64,000 bases of DNA from Hymenolepis diminuta (GCA_900708905.1 CAADRB010000037.1:1357975-1421974); one strand, 5' to 3'; counted from the first letter of the stretch, positions 1-13,773 are shown. Numbers and translations are program-made. The notes: generated from the letters alone by a model not told the origin.

Positions 1-2060
1 CAACTGCTAACTTAGAATTTTGCTTCACTTAACTGAGTAGGAGGCAATTCAAACATGCAAACTATAACTTTCGAATATTCGGGTCTAAAACGGCAGATTA
101 TACCTATTTGGTAAGCCAACTACAGTTTTAATGAAATTTTGAGTGGAGCAAGCAATAAGGCGGCACAAAAGCATAGTCATTTCAAACTCCCCATACATAT
201 TGAGTGGTCGTTGATGTTGACCCGATATACCTCGTTCTATTTTCCCCTATATCCAGGGGTTGCTTTTACAACTGATTGCATATGCCAAACGGAAGTATCA
301 AGAGGAAATTTTGTGATGGTTAATTTGAAAGGTTCATGAGTGTCACATGCACCAAGAAAAAAAGCCATTTTTTCATCAACGAACGAAATGGCCAAATCTA
401 TTAATAGAGAGGAAAAATCAGAAAGTTTTATCTTAGAGACAGTTTAACTGAACTCAAATTTAGGCTAAAAATATACTAGCTAGATGCTTTGCAACAATGA
501 AGATAGGGGTTTAAGGGTTAAGGTTTAATCCTTAGCCCTAGAGGTATGTAGCAGTAGATTGTTGACAGTAAATGAAAGAAAAAGAACACCAAGGATTGCG
601 TTGACCAGGTTGCATTGAACAAAGCTCAGTGCAGAGTCTCAAGGGAGAAATAGAGAATTGGAGGAGGACTGAGCAACGGGAGATGAGTTGGACGAGCTAG
701 GGTCTCTTATGTGTCTAATAGAAGGCTATTTATAATCGACACTTTGGGTGAGAACACGCATAAGGATATAATTGTATGCGTGCTTTAATTGGTCGAGACA
801 ATTGTAGGGAAAGGAAGGGCCAGTGCAGACAGGACTGGCTAATAACAAAGCCGACTAAACGGTGTCTGCTACTATCGTCCGAGATATGCTTACCTTTTCC
901 GATCGATGAGAAATAGGCCAGATGAGGACACACGATGTTTGTCTATGGAGTGCTTGAGTCAGGAAGGGTTAAAAGTTTACAGACATTACTATAAGGACAA
1001 GATAATCAAATTTGGTGATGATTAGGGATGACGTAAGATAAATATTTCGGAGAAGAGGGATTCATCCTTCAGCCTCCTCCCAGTCTTGAGGCACCTAAAG
1101 GCGGCAAAATGTCTCGCTATGAATCGGTCTAATGTAGTTGTACTGTTCAAACCTTGTAACGTACAGGTATAAGCTTTTCTTAGAGCAGTAAATAAGAACT
1201 TTTTTAAAAAAATATGTGCTTATGAAAATGAGATTACATGCAAATCTTCATTAAAGTGCCTCCATCTTTGCAAAATAATTTTCACTGTAAATTATATTGC
1301 CAAATATTCTCATAAAATGCAAATCGGGCTCCTGAGCAGTGATCCCTAATTAAATAGCAAAAATGTTGAAGTTTACATTCATTTTCACTTTAAAAAAATA
1401 ACATTTCCAGTTTTTCACCCAAGCGAGTATACAATGACAGATTTTCAATTTACTGAAATAATTTTGGATGGAGTCAAGAATAAAATTTAATAATTTTATT
1501 AAATATTACCTAATTTTTAATGAGAAATATTGTCCGAAATATGGATAAGTTCATCAACAGAATGATTTCCGTCAAGTTAAATTTTCAAGAAATTAAAATT
1601 AATAATGACGAAAGCATTTGAATTTTAATTTTTGAGGCAAATTTCCTCTTTAAAAATTTTGTAATCTGGTAAATTCATACCGAAATTTAGCGGTCATCTT
1701 TTGACTTAGTTGTAAAATTCACATTAATGAATATTATGTAAAATACTGCATTATTTTTAGGCCTCCGTCTTTACACCGTCTTGTTCAGTTCATGCAGTTA
1801 ATCTATCCAATAGGATTTAAACTGGCACTGGATTGGATGGTGACGACGATCGAATTGACCAATAGGGATACTTGTTAGATTGGCCGAAATAAAAGTCTAC
1901 TCGGGACATTTTGTTTACTTTTTCTTTCTCCACATTTGGTGAGTGCTTTATTTTAGTCCAGCATTTTCTCGTGTACAGTTATAATATTCCTAAATTTAAA
2001 CTTGTAATTCTTAATCCAATGAGAAGTCTTTCTCTAGTAATTAATGTTATATTCCATTTA
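1..2060. other. Upstream non-coding region, no gene seen
   Basis: AT-rich sequence in stop-dense frames. A weak near-palindromic stretch rich in TTAAGGG-like words lies around 503-540, but it is too degenerate to be telomeric. The stretch immediately before the CAP gene ends in a plausible 3' splice site (pyrimidine-rich, AG at 2060-2061) 8 nt before the start codon. The 5' UTR could therefore be joined from an upstream exon or a trans-spliced leader that I cannot identify. Confidence 0.5.
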
Positions 2061-2069
2061 GACGCAATA

Positions 2070-5000
2070 ATGGGAAGACTACAAGGGGGCCAAAATTTTA
2101 TAGTAGTCCTTGGAATATTGTTTGCTCTGTTGACTGGATGTGTCCGACCTGAGTCGCAAGCAGAAAAGCCAGACACTCTACGGATCATAACCAGGCACCA
2201 ACAATATAGAGGCCTATTGAATTCCGCAGCAGATATGATTAAAGTGGTAATATATAATTTTATAAATTTGAAATTACTCTCTGACGGTGCTCATACTTAA
2301 TTCCTATCTTTAGTGTTGGCTTTACAATTGATAAAAATAAATTTTAATCACGTTTATTTCAAGCAGTAGATCAAGTAATTTTTCAAATTCGCCACCCACA
2401 TTGATTTTTTTTGTGCTTTGCATTTGTTAGCTTTCACCTTAATATAACAAAATTAAGTAAAAGCTTTCAAAGATAGTAAATACTATATTGGAAATATCAA
2501 AACAATGAAATTTAAACAGGGAAACCACAGAAGTGTTTCATAATTGTGAAAGCTACGATCAAATTGTAACGTAGCTATCGATACCGGAATCAATTTTATA
2601 GATCTCAATTCTAAACCCCAATATTAAACAGAAATGTAATAGTAATTATTATTATAAAATAATAGATATAGAGGATATTTGGGAACTATTTGACATGCGT
2701 TCAATTTTTATCGATTGGCATTGAATTAAATAATATATTGATTTATGGGTCGATATCCCTTAGTTCAAAAAAATACATAAATTCAGTGCCGGTTACTACT
2801 GAAGAATAGCATGAGAGCAATACACCAGTGTGGAAGTATGTTTTGTTGATCATTAACTCAAAACATATTAATTGAAAATTTAAAATAATTATCGATTTGA
2901 CTTTAGACCTGGAGCAATAATTTGGAGAAGATCGCAGCAAATGTAGTGAAAAAATGTCCGGCATCAAGGGAAGAGCTTCTTAGTATGCCACAATTGAGCA
3001 AATTGGGTGTTAATGTGGGATCAGTTCCTTATCCTACACCAGTGCGAGATGGATATCCAGAGGACATTCAAACGTCAATTATCGATCAATGGGGTTCTGA
3101 ACGCTCCAATTACAGAATAGAAGGTGGATGTCCCTCCGCACCTTGCAATTCTTGGTGGCAGGTAATAGTTCTTTCAAAATTATTATTGATTATCCCCGTT
3201 AAATAGTAAACTGATTTAAATCAGCCAATAAAATAATTATTAAAATTTATGTATCGATTTTCAAATTTGTGCGGATTTTAAATGTCAATTATGGAAAAAA
3301 AACTTCGATTTTGAGCGCTGGAGATGACATGTTTAAAAAGTTTAAGAGTAAAACATTTTGCAGTAATATTTAAAATTATAATTTTTATTCTGTTAGATTT
3401 GAACCTACTATGAGAAATGTTAAGTAAAGGAATTGTTTACCTAACTAAGATATATCATATTTGGTTTGGAGATAGATAAACTTGCTATTGGTGACACATA
3501 AATAAATATTTAGAAAGCAGATGAAATAAAATCCGCTGAGAATCAAGATGCATTTGGCATTCTTCTATCCATGTGGGAGACTGAATCGCGTTGTTTAACA
3601 AAAGTTTCGGACTCCTTGTTCGTAAATAAATATTGAAAATCTGTTAAAAATTTGTGAAAATCAACCTTTCTTTCAAGATAAACAAATCAGGCGAGTGAAG
3701 AAGAAAAAGGTTGGCGGGAATAGTATTTCATGATTTGATTACGCAATATATACACTCACTTTTATTTTGGAGTTTTGTTTTCAATTGCTTTTCTTTGTCC
3801 ACCCAGTTTATTGTCTTGTATTCATTAATTAATAATAAACTAATCCTTGTGGTTCGTCTGGTACTTCAGTTATTTTTTTACTGTGAAGGATCTTTACATT
3901 CAGCCAAATAAATCGCTAATTTAAAGAGGTCTTTTACGCTTCAGAAGTGATACTTATTTCTACGCCCTTGAGTAGGTCGTTAATATGAACCGTAGGAGAG
4001 ATATTTAAAACAGTCGGTATCTCTATAAATGCTATCTTATCTTGTCTCCTCCAGTTGGAACAGTCGAAAAAGCTCAAATCAGACTTTTAAATGAGATAAG
4101 GAGTGACTCTGGCTCAGAAGATGGCCTTTCAACTGTTTGTACAGAAAAACGATGCAACTGGAGTAGATGGCAGAATATTTTACAAGAAAAGAAGAGAGAA
4201 AAGGCGATTATCCGGTAATCTGGAAGCTGAGGTTACTTAGTGTGAGAGTAGATATTAGATAACTTCGGAAATCTGCAAGAGCTAACATCCTCTTGTTCCC
4301 CAAATGAAACCTTAGAATTATATCGGTATCAAAGGGCGGGTAATTTATTGTATTTTATATTATTAATATCATATCATAGTCTACTACTTCGTGCTGTAAG
4401 GCTCTCATGCTTAAGAAGTAGCAATTGCTCCCTATTCCCTGAATGAAACTATATTCACAACATCTTATGGTGACCAGCGGTCTGCAACTTGAATGGCCAG
4501 CGATCTGTTTCGTTAATTTAAAATTAATCTGATTTTCACTCCAACTGTTTAACTGTATATCTGATCTTAAGTATTCCGGGATTAAATCTTATTACTACAT
4601 CTGGAGTTCTACTCCCTTCCTGACGGTTTTGTGATTCTCTTGTATTCCAAGCCTTTCGGCCAGTTGTTTAAATTAGATGGTTCATCGATCACATTTAGTA
4701 TCTTTGTAACGATGACTATGGTAATGAAATTTGAGCTAGTTTGCATACACTATCCGACTAAAACTCTTTTGGTGCTCGGATAATCTGTTAGTAATCAGCA
4801 AATAATTGTCAGGGTTTTTATGGATAGGGCAAACATAAATGTGACTACCTTTTAAAAAGCAACCTTTGAACACAGACGAGATGACTAATGAAGCCTGATT
4901 CATGCAGGGACATGCCATCAATCGGGCACTAAAACTACGAAATCCGCAAGAAAGGCCAGGCAGCATTCCAAAGATTTTGGTGAGGTAGCGAGTGCAACTG

Positions 5001-7611
5001 GGTTTGTTTTAATCATAAGAATAGAAGAATACGCTAAGAGAAATTATATTTGAAATGAGATAAAACGAAGATGGCTTTGCTAAACCCCGACATTATTCGA
5101 AATGCTGCATTAGCATTTATGTCTGCTTATTTATTATGACAAAGCAAAAAATCACAACCTTTTAGCAAAGGGAAGAATTTTTTGCCTCCTTTCCATTCTC
5201 CCTAACTGGACTTTATTTTTGCTCGATTCTGTTTTCTTTGCCACGATGAAATATTCAGATATTTCTGGCCTTGGGGTAAGTTATAATAATATATTTTCAT
5301 TATTATTATTATATGTTTCGTGGAGAGAACTCTAAACTCGAGGAGCAGTAATATTTTCAATCAAAGGATAGAGTGGTATTGCGTAGAATATATTTAGGAA
5401 TTTGGAATTAGATCGGATCTAGTTCACTGTACCTTATTCGATTTGGTTGAATAAGAGTACTTAATAAGAATCTGTCAAGGTTATTCGGGGCTTTTTAACC
5501 AATCGATTATGAAAGGTAGCTAATTTCCGTTGGACTCAGTTGAATCTTTTTATAGCTAGGAATGAAATGTAAAGCAATGGACCCAAATGAGGGCCTCGGC
5601 TACTAAATCCTACTGAATGCTATATTAATATAATTAAGTATTAATAAAGACAGTATTCATTATACTAATCGGATGGACGAATGCAGAGGTAAAGCTGAGG
5701 GTGATCAGTTTAGTAAAAGAACAGGGAGATATGATCAGTAGGAATCGGGATTTTTATTCCTTCTCTCCTCAGCTCAAACGAATATAAGCTGCTGCTTTTT
5801 CGAAATATCTTTTGAATAAACTTGCATAAAATTTAATCTCAAGGCTGGAGTTGACATTCTGATACGTGGCGTTTCAAACACCCTTGTCAATTTAAAAACT
5901 AAAAGCAACTCGAAGCCGATTACTTGTTAATCGCTGCACCTGAGGATCACTGATCCAGTCGGTAGAGTAAAAGCACTGGGTTGGGAAGTGACATTGTTGG
6001 CTGTTTCACCTATAACAGCGTGGTCAAACAAAAGACATACTTGGCGTCTTAGTACAAAATGTAACAACTTTTTATTGGAAGAGATTTGATTTTAATTAAA
6101 TCATTCTTTGTCATCCTTACAGATAGTGTGGTCAAAAGTGTCGCACATCGGCTGTTCTTTGAATAACTGTGGAAACAGAACGACAATGGTTTGTATCTAC
6201 AGCTCAAGGTAAGAAAATTTAGTTTATTAATTTTAATTTTAAATTAATCTTTATTTTAAAATACAGTATGGATTGCGACTTTCCCTTTTATTGTCAATCA
6301 TTTTCGAAGTCAAAATTTTAAATTTTATCAGATAAATAAAATTTTTAACACATATTGATTTTATATAAACTGTCATTATTAATTGGTATTTTTGATTGAA
6401 TTTTTTCCTCAAAGAGCGAAACAATCAAGATTTAAACAAAAATAATTTTTGTAATATTTTTACACTCTACTATTATTGCAGTACCTTCGATTTATGATGG
6501 CATCTTTGAGGAATAGTTTGTTCATTTATGTCACTTCAACTCTTGGTGAAACTTGGTGCTCATGGATCCACATTGTTTTGTAACGTTTTCACCGGTTGGG
6601 ATGTAAAAGTCAATTTTTGACGAACCTACTTTGTTATAAATTTTATTACTTCAGTTCTTGAAGTTAAGCGGTGTTAATATTTTGGACATGTTTCAAAATA
6701 CGCGCACATTGACGTAATTCTCGGCATAGTACGGTCTGAATCACATACACATATTCCAATAAGAGGAATGATTCATCATCGCTAGATCTTCTGGTCATCA
6801 AATAAAGAAGCACAATCTTTCTTAATAATCAAATACGCTGGATGCTAAGACTCACATCAAGAGCCCTCTCTTGAAGTACTTCGAAATTTCATAAATGAAA
6901 TCCCAAGAAAAGTTTGATGAGGTTCTGATTTGTGTTATTTTGAGAACCATTGTTCCACACGCACGCTTGCCGAGTCAGAGGACGCAAGATCAATGTGCAT
7001 CGATGAGTATCCATTGGTTCGGATGAAAATAGTCCTGGTCAACTCTGGTCAGCAAGAGACGAAAGAATACCAGTTTTTTTGTAAGAGTCGCTCCAGGATA
7101 CCTTCAATCTAACCCAAAAAGTGACTTTTATCCTAAAGCTAATTATTATCTGGACCTTTTTATTGTAAAATCTAACAGTTGTATTAGGAAATCGATCAGG
7201 GCTAACGGAAAGCTCACATGAGAGATTTGACGTGGAGTTTAAATTACGATATTTTTACCTTTAAGAGCCGATCCTGAGACAGACCATCCCTTCAAAGTTG
7301 GTAACGGTTGCTCCGCCTGTCCTGAAGGATTCGAAAGATGCGAAAACAAAATGTGCGCATCTGAAAGTCAAAATCCAACAGAACCGGAATTTCAGTCTGA
7401 GGCCTTTGAAAAAGACGAAGACAGTAATGACAATGAAGGATACAAAGAAGAGGAGCCGAACAAAGATAACAACAGCGATAATAACCCTTATGCTGCAGCG
7501 AGCGGTACAGGTGGGCAAGTTTTAGACCATGAAAGTTCGGACAGTGCTACCCAGTTCACTGTTCCTTTTGCCACCTTTTTCACTCTTCTGCTTCTGGGCA
7601 TTCTTGCATGA
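2070..7611 (+). CDS. SCP/TAPS (CAP-domain, venom-allergen-like) protein, putatively GPI-anchored
   Basis: Four exons join in phase: 2070-2246, 2907-3161, 6123-6208 and 7266-7611, giving 287 aa; all introns are GT-AG. Residues 1-31 form a signal peptide with the hydrophobic core FIVVLGILFALLTG. The CAP domain covers about 38-175: RHQQYR (His43), the helix around TWSNNLEKIAANVVKKC, the CAP1-like block CNSWWQIVWSKVSHIGC, and the CAP2-like block MVCIYSS followed by HPFKVGNGCSACP. A Cys hinge (C188, C191, C198, C203) and an Asp/Glu/Asn-rich linker follow. The last residues (FATFFTLLLLGILA after a Ser/Asp/Ala patch near 263-268) resemble a GPI attachment signal. CAP proteins are secreted, often sterol- or lipid-binding, and expanded in parasitic worms. 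The usual GEN motif reads GVN here and the His of GHYTQ is replaced, so metal coordination is probably lost. A single C-terminal transmembrane anchor (GLIPR1-like) is the alternative to GPI. Confidence 0.88.
3162..6122 (+). other. Intron 2 of the CAP gene (2.96 kb)
   Basis: A GT-AG intron between two coding exons that meet in phase 0 within the CAP domain. It contains no recognised element. An unexplained open frame of about 53 codons at 4054-4218 is reported as a separate observation. The stretch around 4990-6060 shows nothing coding. Confidence 0.75.
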
Positions 7612-9414
7612 AATTCTCCAATTTTCCACTTTTTCCCTACCGTGGTCTGTACTCTTCCATTTGGCCCTCTTCATTATTTTTCTGCCCCAGTCGCTGTACA
7701 CAATGATAACAGACACAGTCCTCCAGTTTTTCTGCTCTTTGTGATTTCTTTACTTTGCTTCTGCACTATCTCACCTTCCTCTGTCTCTCTTCCTTTGTCT
7801 GCTTCTCGAATTAGGAAATATGTATCAAAATTTTCTTTTTCTTTTCATGACTGTCTCTCTCTCTCTCTCTCTCTCTCTATACATATGAATTCAAAGTGAC
7901 AGATCCTACTAAGCGGATATAATATTGTCTAAAATAGCTCTCTTTAATCTATATATGCCCTTTTGCCCTCCTTTTACCCTCTTTCCACCTTATTCGTGCA
8001 ACTCGACAATGAGACAACGAATGAAGGACATTTTCTTTAAGCAAAAGATTTAATTCTTTTATGATGGGAGCTGTTTATTCTGTGATTTATCCTGCTCGAT
8101 TAAGTGGAAAAGGGGTCAATAAGATGATGCAATAACACAAATATTGAGCCAATGAATCACCATATTAGAGTGTTGATTTTGTGTTTTTCCCAGATTTCCA
8201 ACGCTCGACTGGATAATCGTCGTTACAAGTAATGATTTTACTCTTCAACTGTCACAGTATTATCATGCATGTTAAATGCATAGTAAATCTTTACATAATA
8301 AAGTCTATGGACCATAATTCAGTAATATCATAGTTACAAGTTGTTCTCCTAAATTTGCTTCAAACTCATTTTCGATGAGATCGTAATAGATGTATTCCTT
8401 GTTCAAGTCTAATCGGACAGACTGAACCTCATCGGTTAAGTTGAACCAAGCAATTCCTTTCATTTACTGCCTATAACTGGTTTCCCCTATTTGTAAATAA
8501 GGGCATCCACCATCATCTCCCACGTCATTCCTTCTGTGGGTCCAGATACCCCGAACATGGTCGTAGGCCTGAACTAACCGAAATCATCATCTGTATCCAC
8601 GAGTAAAATCCCTCTGTTCTTGTGATAGAATGTCAAATATTCCGGTTATTGATATTTAAAACTGCCAGAATGTGATAAGTTCGTTTACGTTTAGATGATA
8701 AGCAGAGTGTCTGCAGCAGAACCCGCTGCTACTGCTTTACCTTTTCATTGAGACTTTGTCATGTGCAGAAATTGATTTGCACTGGATTTCCTTTGCTAGG
8801 ACGAAGCTGTCAGCAGAAAGACATCACAGCTAATGAGCGAAGGAGAAGGAAAGAAGGAGGCATTGTCGATTTTTTCTCTGCAACACAAAAAAGCTTAAAC
8901 CTAGCAGTACAGTTGTATCATAGACTTGCATTTATTTCGGGAATGTCAGAGGGATTCTAGCATGAACCTCTTAAAGAAAGAGGAGAATAAGCTAGTCGGT
9001 TTAAGTAAGTTCTTTCGTTAGTTTTATGTTGCTATTTTTAAAAGACAAATACTGATTAGAAATCGATTTTTGCGAATTACTTCTAATCGATCTTAATTTC
9101 AAATGTATCATTTGAACTTGGAATGTAAGAGATGAAGATTATTTAAGTAGATCCATTTTATTTGGGGAGAAATGCTAATATGAAATATCAATTTTTCATG
9201 TTGGGTGATTAATTAAACTTTCAGTTGATTAAATGTTCGTTGAAAAGGATGATCAACGTACAATTATGTACTATTTTATTCAACTGAAAGGCATTTCCAC
9301 CAAGATATTCTTCGTTGACATTACCAGCCATTTCTTGGAAAAAATTAAATGTATTTCAGGAAGTCAATTTTTGATTTGCTGCCATCCGCACTTTCCATTA
9401 GCTACAAGCTACGC
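7612..9414. other. 3' flank of the CAP gene, no further gene
   Basis: Pyrimidine-rich sequence follows the stop codon, with a CT microsatellite at 7853-7879. The first AATAAA that could serve as a poly(A) signal on this strand is at 8297-8302, which would make a 3' UTR of roughly 0.7 kb; this is only a suggestion. Short open frames here are in the range expected by chance. Confidence 0.45.
7853..7879. repeat. (CT)n microsatellite
   Basis: An uninterrupted run of CT dinucleotides in the presumed 3' UTR of the CAP gene. Confidence 0.95.
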
Positions 9415-10272
9415 AGACTCTGACAAGCAGAAGAAAGAAGACTCGTTCCTCCAATAACTGTTCACCATTGAGAAAATAAGTGCACTTACATCAATTTGGA
9501 TATGGGATTGATGACTGGCTCACTGCTTCACCAATGTCGTCAACAATGGATTCTTCACTGGTGGTCTTTCATATTCAAGTCCGAGTGTAGAAGTCCTACA
9601 AATGGCCCTTCAGTACATGGACGGTAAACGTAATGTGCAACGAATGAACTCCTCCTGCACTCCATCTAATGCACCGAAAATACCCCATTCGACCTCCTCA
9701 CATTAACAGTTCACATCAACGTGCTTTTCGAAATGATAATCTCATCCACCTTAATCGTTCAAACATACAGAGTTTGGCCCGCTCTATAACACCGTCTGTT
9801 TCCTCTTGTGGCTGGCACCAATAACCACCAACAATCTCCGTGAATTGATTTCACCCTCTCAAATTCACCTCACTGCTTCGCACTATGTCCAGTTTGGTTG
9901 TATATGACAAAGTAGTATTCTGTCAGGATAGTAAGGCGCGCCTCTTTAAAGGTTAAATTGTTTGTTTTGTCCCACCTTATTTGCACATTTCACTCTGCAA
10001 CTCGTAAATACACTCTTCGAAATAACATTCTTCTCTCATGAAATGGACCAAAATACGTGCGAGATTGGATGTCATGTACAGATGTGGTAGATGGAGGGAG
10101 TATAATTCAATTTGGAGGTCTTCAGCACTATAGAACTCTCATTAGAAATTTATCACTGCTTCTGTCAGTGGGAAAACGTTATTAGCATAATAATAGTAAT
10201 AGACGGGGGGAAATCGGTGACTTTATGATACACTCGCTGTCAACTAATCGCCGAAGTCACATTTCAAATTTT
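9415..10272 (+). repeat. Left arm of a long inverted repeat (about 0.86 kb)
   Basis: This stretch is the reverse complement of 14834-15692 with very few differences: for example one T/C change near 10230 and one extra base in the G-run at 10205-10210 versus the C-run of the other arm. A shared AscI-like GGCGCGCC lies at 9935-9942 and 15165-15172. Similarity fades at the outer edge (about 9400-9431) and stops sharply at the inner edge in an A/T tract. The arms could be long terminal inverted repeats of a foldback-type element, two copies of a dispersed repeat in opposite orientation, or a recent inverted duplication. Confidence 0.9.
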
Positions 10273-11924
10273 TCCAGTTCATTTCCACTTGGATGCCTAA
10301 CTATAAAACATAATTATTAATAAACCAGATCAAGAATTAGAGTTGGAAAAATGAAATCGAAGCTTTCAGCTTCCACTTTATTGATGTGAGAGGTCTGCGA
10401 AGTACGCTCATTACTTTTGCGTATTTTAAGTTTAATTTCCTCTTCCGTTTTTATTAATGGGATTTTATGGAAACTCCTTAAGAACGTCCATTTCCTTCTC
10501 ATTTCTACTCCACAAAGCAATCATAGGAAAATCAACATCCGGTTGCACAACTTAGAAGATTGGTGCCTTGGACTGTAAATTCTTCATTAACATATTTAAT
10601 CGACGAGAATTTTCTTTAAGCTAACCGTATTCGCATTCGTTCGAGTTGTAGTTCGTAGTAATCAAATCGCTACAAAAGAGATTTCTCTTATGCGCTGTTC
10701 AGTTTACTCTCTACGAGGTGGATGCTCTTTTGCATTTTTTTTATAAAATTGCTTTGTGTTCTTCCTCTCCCGTTTTTGGATGATGTTAATAAAAGATTGA
10801 GAGGACCATTGCTATGCAGAGTTTCTTTATCATACGCTGCTGATCCTAACTTGTAGACTACAACTCTATCAAGCATTCATTAAAATGCAGAAATGTCTGC
10901 TTCCTCTGAATCTTTATTTGTAACCTAATTCTGTCACTGGTAGATGTTGGGCCTTGCTAATGCCTAGTATCAGAGGGTTGGAAGAATTTTGAAAGTGTTC
11001 AACAAAAATTTATATGCATGAAAGAGGGAACCCGAGCAGAGATTTTTAAATGTACACATAAAGGGTGTCTGCACGTCAGCACAGTTATCTCTGCTACTGC
11101 ACGAAAGGTACCAAATCACATTCTTAGAATGAATATGACCTTCGGATATTACAGTTATTCACAGCAGTTTAAAGATTCGACACAACGTTATTCAAATCTT
11201 GCCGTTTATGTAAACAAATAGACTTGATTCAACCATCAAGTTTAGTTGAACCTCAAAGTTGTCTCCCAAAAGCAAATTGACTTTTAAAGAAACCGCTGTC
11301 TTCTATTTAAGTCCATTTGTTTTTATTTAATTCATTAAAACAATTTCACTTTTCTAAAGTACGCCCCTTTATTTTCCCTTGAGTATGGGGTAAACTTTGT
11401 GCAAAATAGAGAGGCTATTCCAAGCGAGGTGTACTTAATCGCGTTTCCCAATTTTCTTGAAGTTGTCTGCGTAGAATTCAGTAGAAATCGTTCACCAGCT
11501 TCTCTACTCTCATTTAACAGGGGAATTCAAAAAACACCGCAATTAGTCCTGAGTATATAGCGGTTGATGTCCAGCCTCCATACATATCCTTAATTCTTTT
11601 GAAAGTCATCTATCTATATCCCACCGAAGTATATTCCATCGAATATTCCTTAATCACTTCGACTAACGGCATACGCCAAAGGAAATGAGCACTGATATTA
11701 ATTGGTTTTTTTATTTGAAAACATTTTATATACCTCAAAATCCCCGGTATATTTTTTCCATAATTAAATCAATAAAGCTTTTATTCTTTAATACGTTAAT
11801 ATACTAAACCAATTGTTTTATCTTATTATTTCTTACATTTTCGAATCTGTCATGATGCATGCCCTTTTTCCTAAGAGCCATCAAAAGGGCAGTCAGTTAT
11901 GATTGATGTCTGTTGCAATTAAAA

Positions 11925-12300
11925 GTTCAAAGATTTGATACTCTACCAAGGCTGACCAAAGGAATCTTACTCGCTCACGAACATTCTGAAATGTGCTTAC
12001 GTGCTACCAATCACGTATCGAGCACTCCCAGTGACCTCCCAGCCAATCAGCGATCAATATCCGTGCAGTATAGCGCTAACTGTACTCCATTATTAAGCAT
12101 TTTTGTAGTGGACTCTTTCCACACGTTACCTCCTTTGTTCTTGCAAATTTGGTCAGAGACTAGCTAATTTCGGGGGGAGTTTTTGCAAGAGGATTCTGCT
12201 AGAGTCTGGTTGTATTTGTCTGCAGCTAGATGGACTTCTAAGTGGATTACTAAGGGTTAGCCATGGGCTTATTCCTCAGTATCGATCTTGTGTCAAGTGA
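11925..12300 (+). repeat. Dispersed repeat B, copy 1
   Basis: Homologous over nearly its whole length to the reverse complement of 34385-34755. Shared landmarks include CTACCAAGGCTGA, GAACATTCTG, ACGTGCTACC and a 20-base block beginning CAGCCAATCAGC, then TACTCCATTA and GGACTTCTAAG in the same order. Translated fragments are also shared (TLPRL-KG, YVLPITYR, SQPISDQY), but in this copy they fall in different frames. The family is not recognised. Confidence 0.8.
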
Positions 12301-13680
12301 ATAAGTTTATTAACTTAGTATTCGAGACCGCACTTTTGCTATTAGACCTTAACTTGCTCATGTAGCAGATATCGAAAGTTGTTAATCGTTGGGTCGGCTC
12401 TAACTGCCGCCTTAGGGTTAGCTTAATTTGATAAGTTCGTCCCTAGTCTACAATGATATATGCTCCTCTCGATTGTTTCAAAGACACTACACTTTGCTAG
12501 CACATTGATCTTATTTCTAGTTGCCCGTGCACCTCTACCAATTGATAACTACAGTTCCCTAATAAAGGCCTTCCCCTTCTTCTTACCTCTTCTCCTTCAG
12601 TTTGATCCGGATAACGAAGGTCACAACACTTCAATAATTTTACTGGATATAGTGATCAAATCTCATAGGGCTATTTAGCCCTTGAACCAGTAATCGTTCT
12701 GTTGATGGTCATAATGGAGAGAAAGATTATATTTAACATTCAATGAAGGAGATATCTTGGTAAGTTATATTTTCACCTATTTGTAATTTTTGCGTAAAAG
12801 TAGGTTCGGGCGAAATGTCACCAGAAAAAAGACGCGATGGGCAATTATAGGTTATAATCGCCTTCCGAAGGAGAAAAAACCTCGTCTACAAAATTTGGTT
12901 TACTTCTTTCTCTAAGCAATGATCGCAGAAATTAGTGGGTGTATGAAAATAAATGAAATGCATCATTTAAAAAAACAACAATTCTTCGAATGTGGTATTT
13001 TAAAAGTGCGCCCTCTTCAATAAATTTGCCAGGTTTATTCTTTCAAATCCGTAATTTTATCACAGAGTGCATTCATTTAACTAATGTGATCTTCCAAAAT
13101 TAATTTTTGATCACATGGGAGCTAAAACTGACCTGCAAACTGTACCTGTGTGAAACGAAATCAAACATTCTGTTAAGATAGTTCGTCCCTCAGGATTTTT
13201 TGAATGCTATTCTTCCATTATCATGCATCGGAATGAATCCTCACTTCTACAGCCAGGGAATCCCATATATTCAAATTTATAAATGAGCAATTGCACTCTC
13301 TAAATAAAAACTGTAGTTGAAACTTCTATATCATCTACCTTGTTCCAGCTGGATCAGAAAACCTACAGCTATAAGTTGCCGAAAGTGGTAATATTGTGGC
13401 GGTTTTCTAGGATGCATTAATTGCTGTAGGTCGTACCATTACTTAACAATCAAATTCAACAAAAAAACACTCTACTGAAGGGAGTTAACTTCAAATTCAT
13501 TTTCGGTTTACAGTTTCCATTGACTGATCGCATCATGACATGAGTTTCATATTTCCAGATGGTCAACACTGAGAGGGTACCGATGGTTATTAAGGTTGAT
13601 TTAGCTGAAAAGAGCTGTATAGCCTTGTATGCGGTGATGTCATTTTGAAGGAATCAGGAAGGATAGAGGAAGCTGATTTT

Positions 13681-13773
13681 GGGTCAAGCTGACTTCATGG
13701 GCGATGACGTTGCTTAATGTCAGGTCAAACTGATCTTGTGAATGACAATGTCTGGTAGCAAATGATGTTGTCA
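13681..13773. repeat. Short imperfect tandem repeat
   Basis: Two adjacent degenerate units of about 42-51 bp, each beginning GGTCAA-CTGA and ending TTG-TCA. It is a minor local duplication with no associated gene. Confidence 0.5.

Noticed and set aside
503..540. Telomere-like TTAAGGG words
   Set aside because: Only two or three degenerate units and no tandem array, so neither an interstitial telomere nor a chromosome end.
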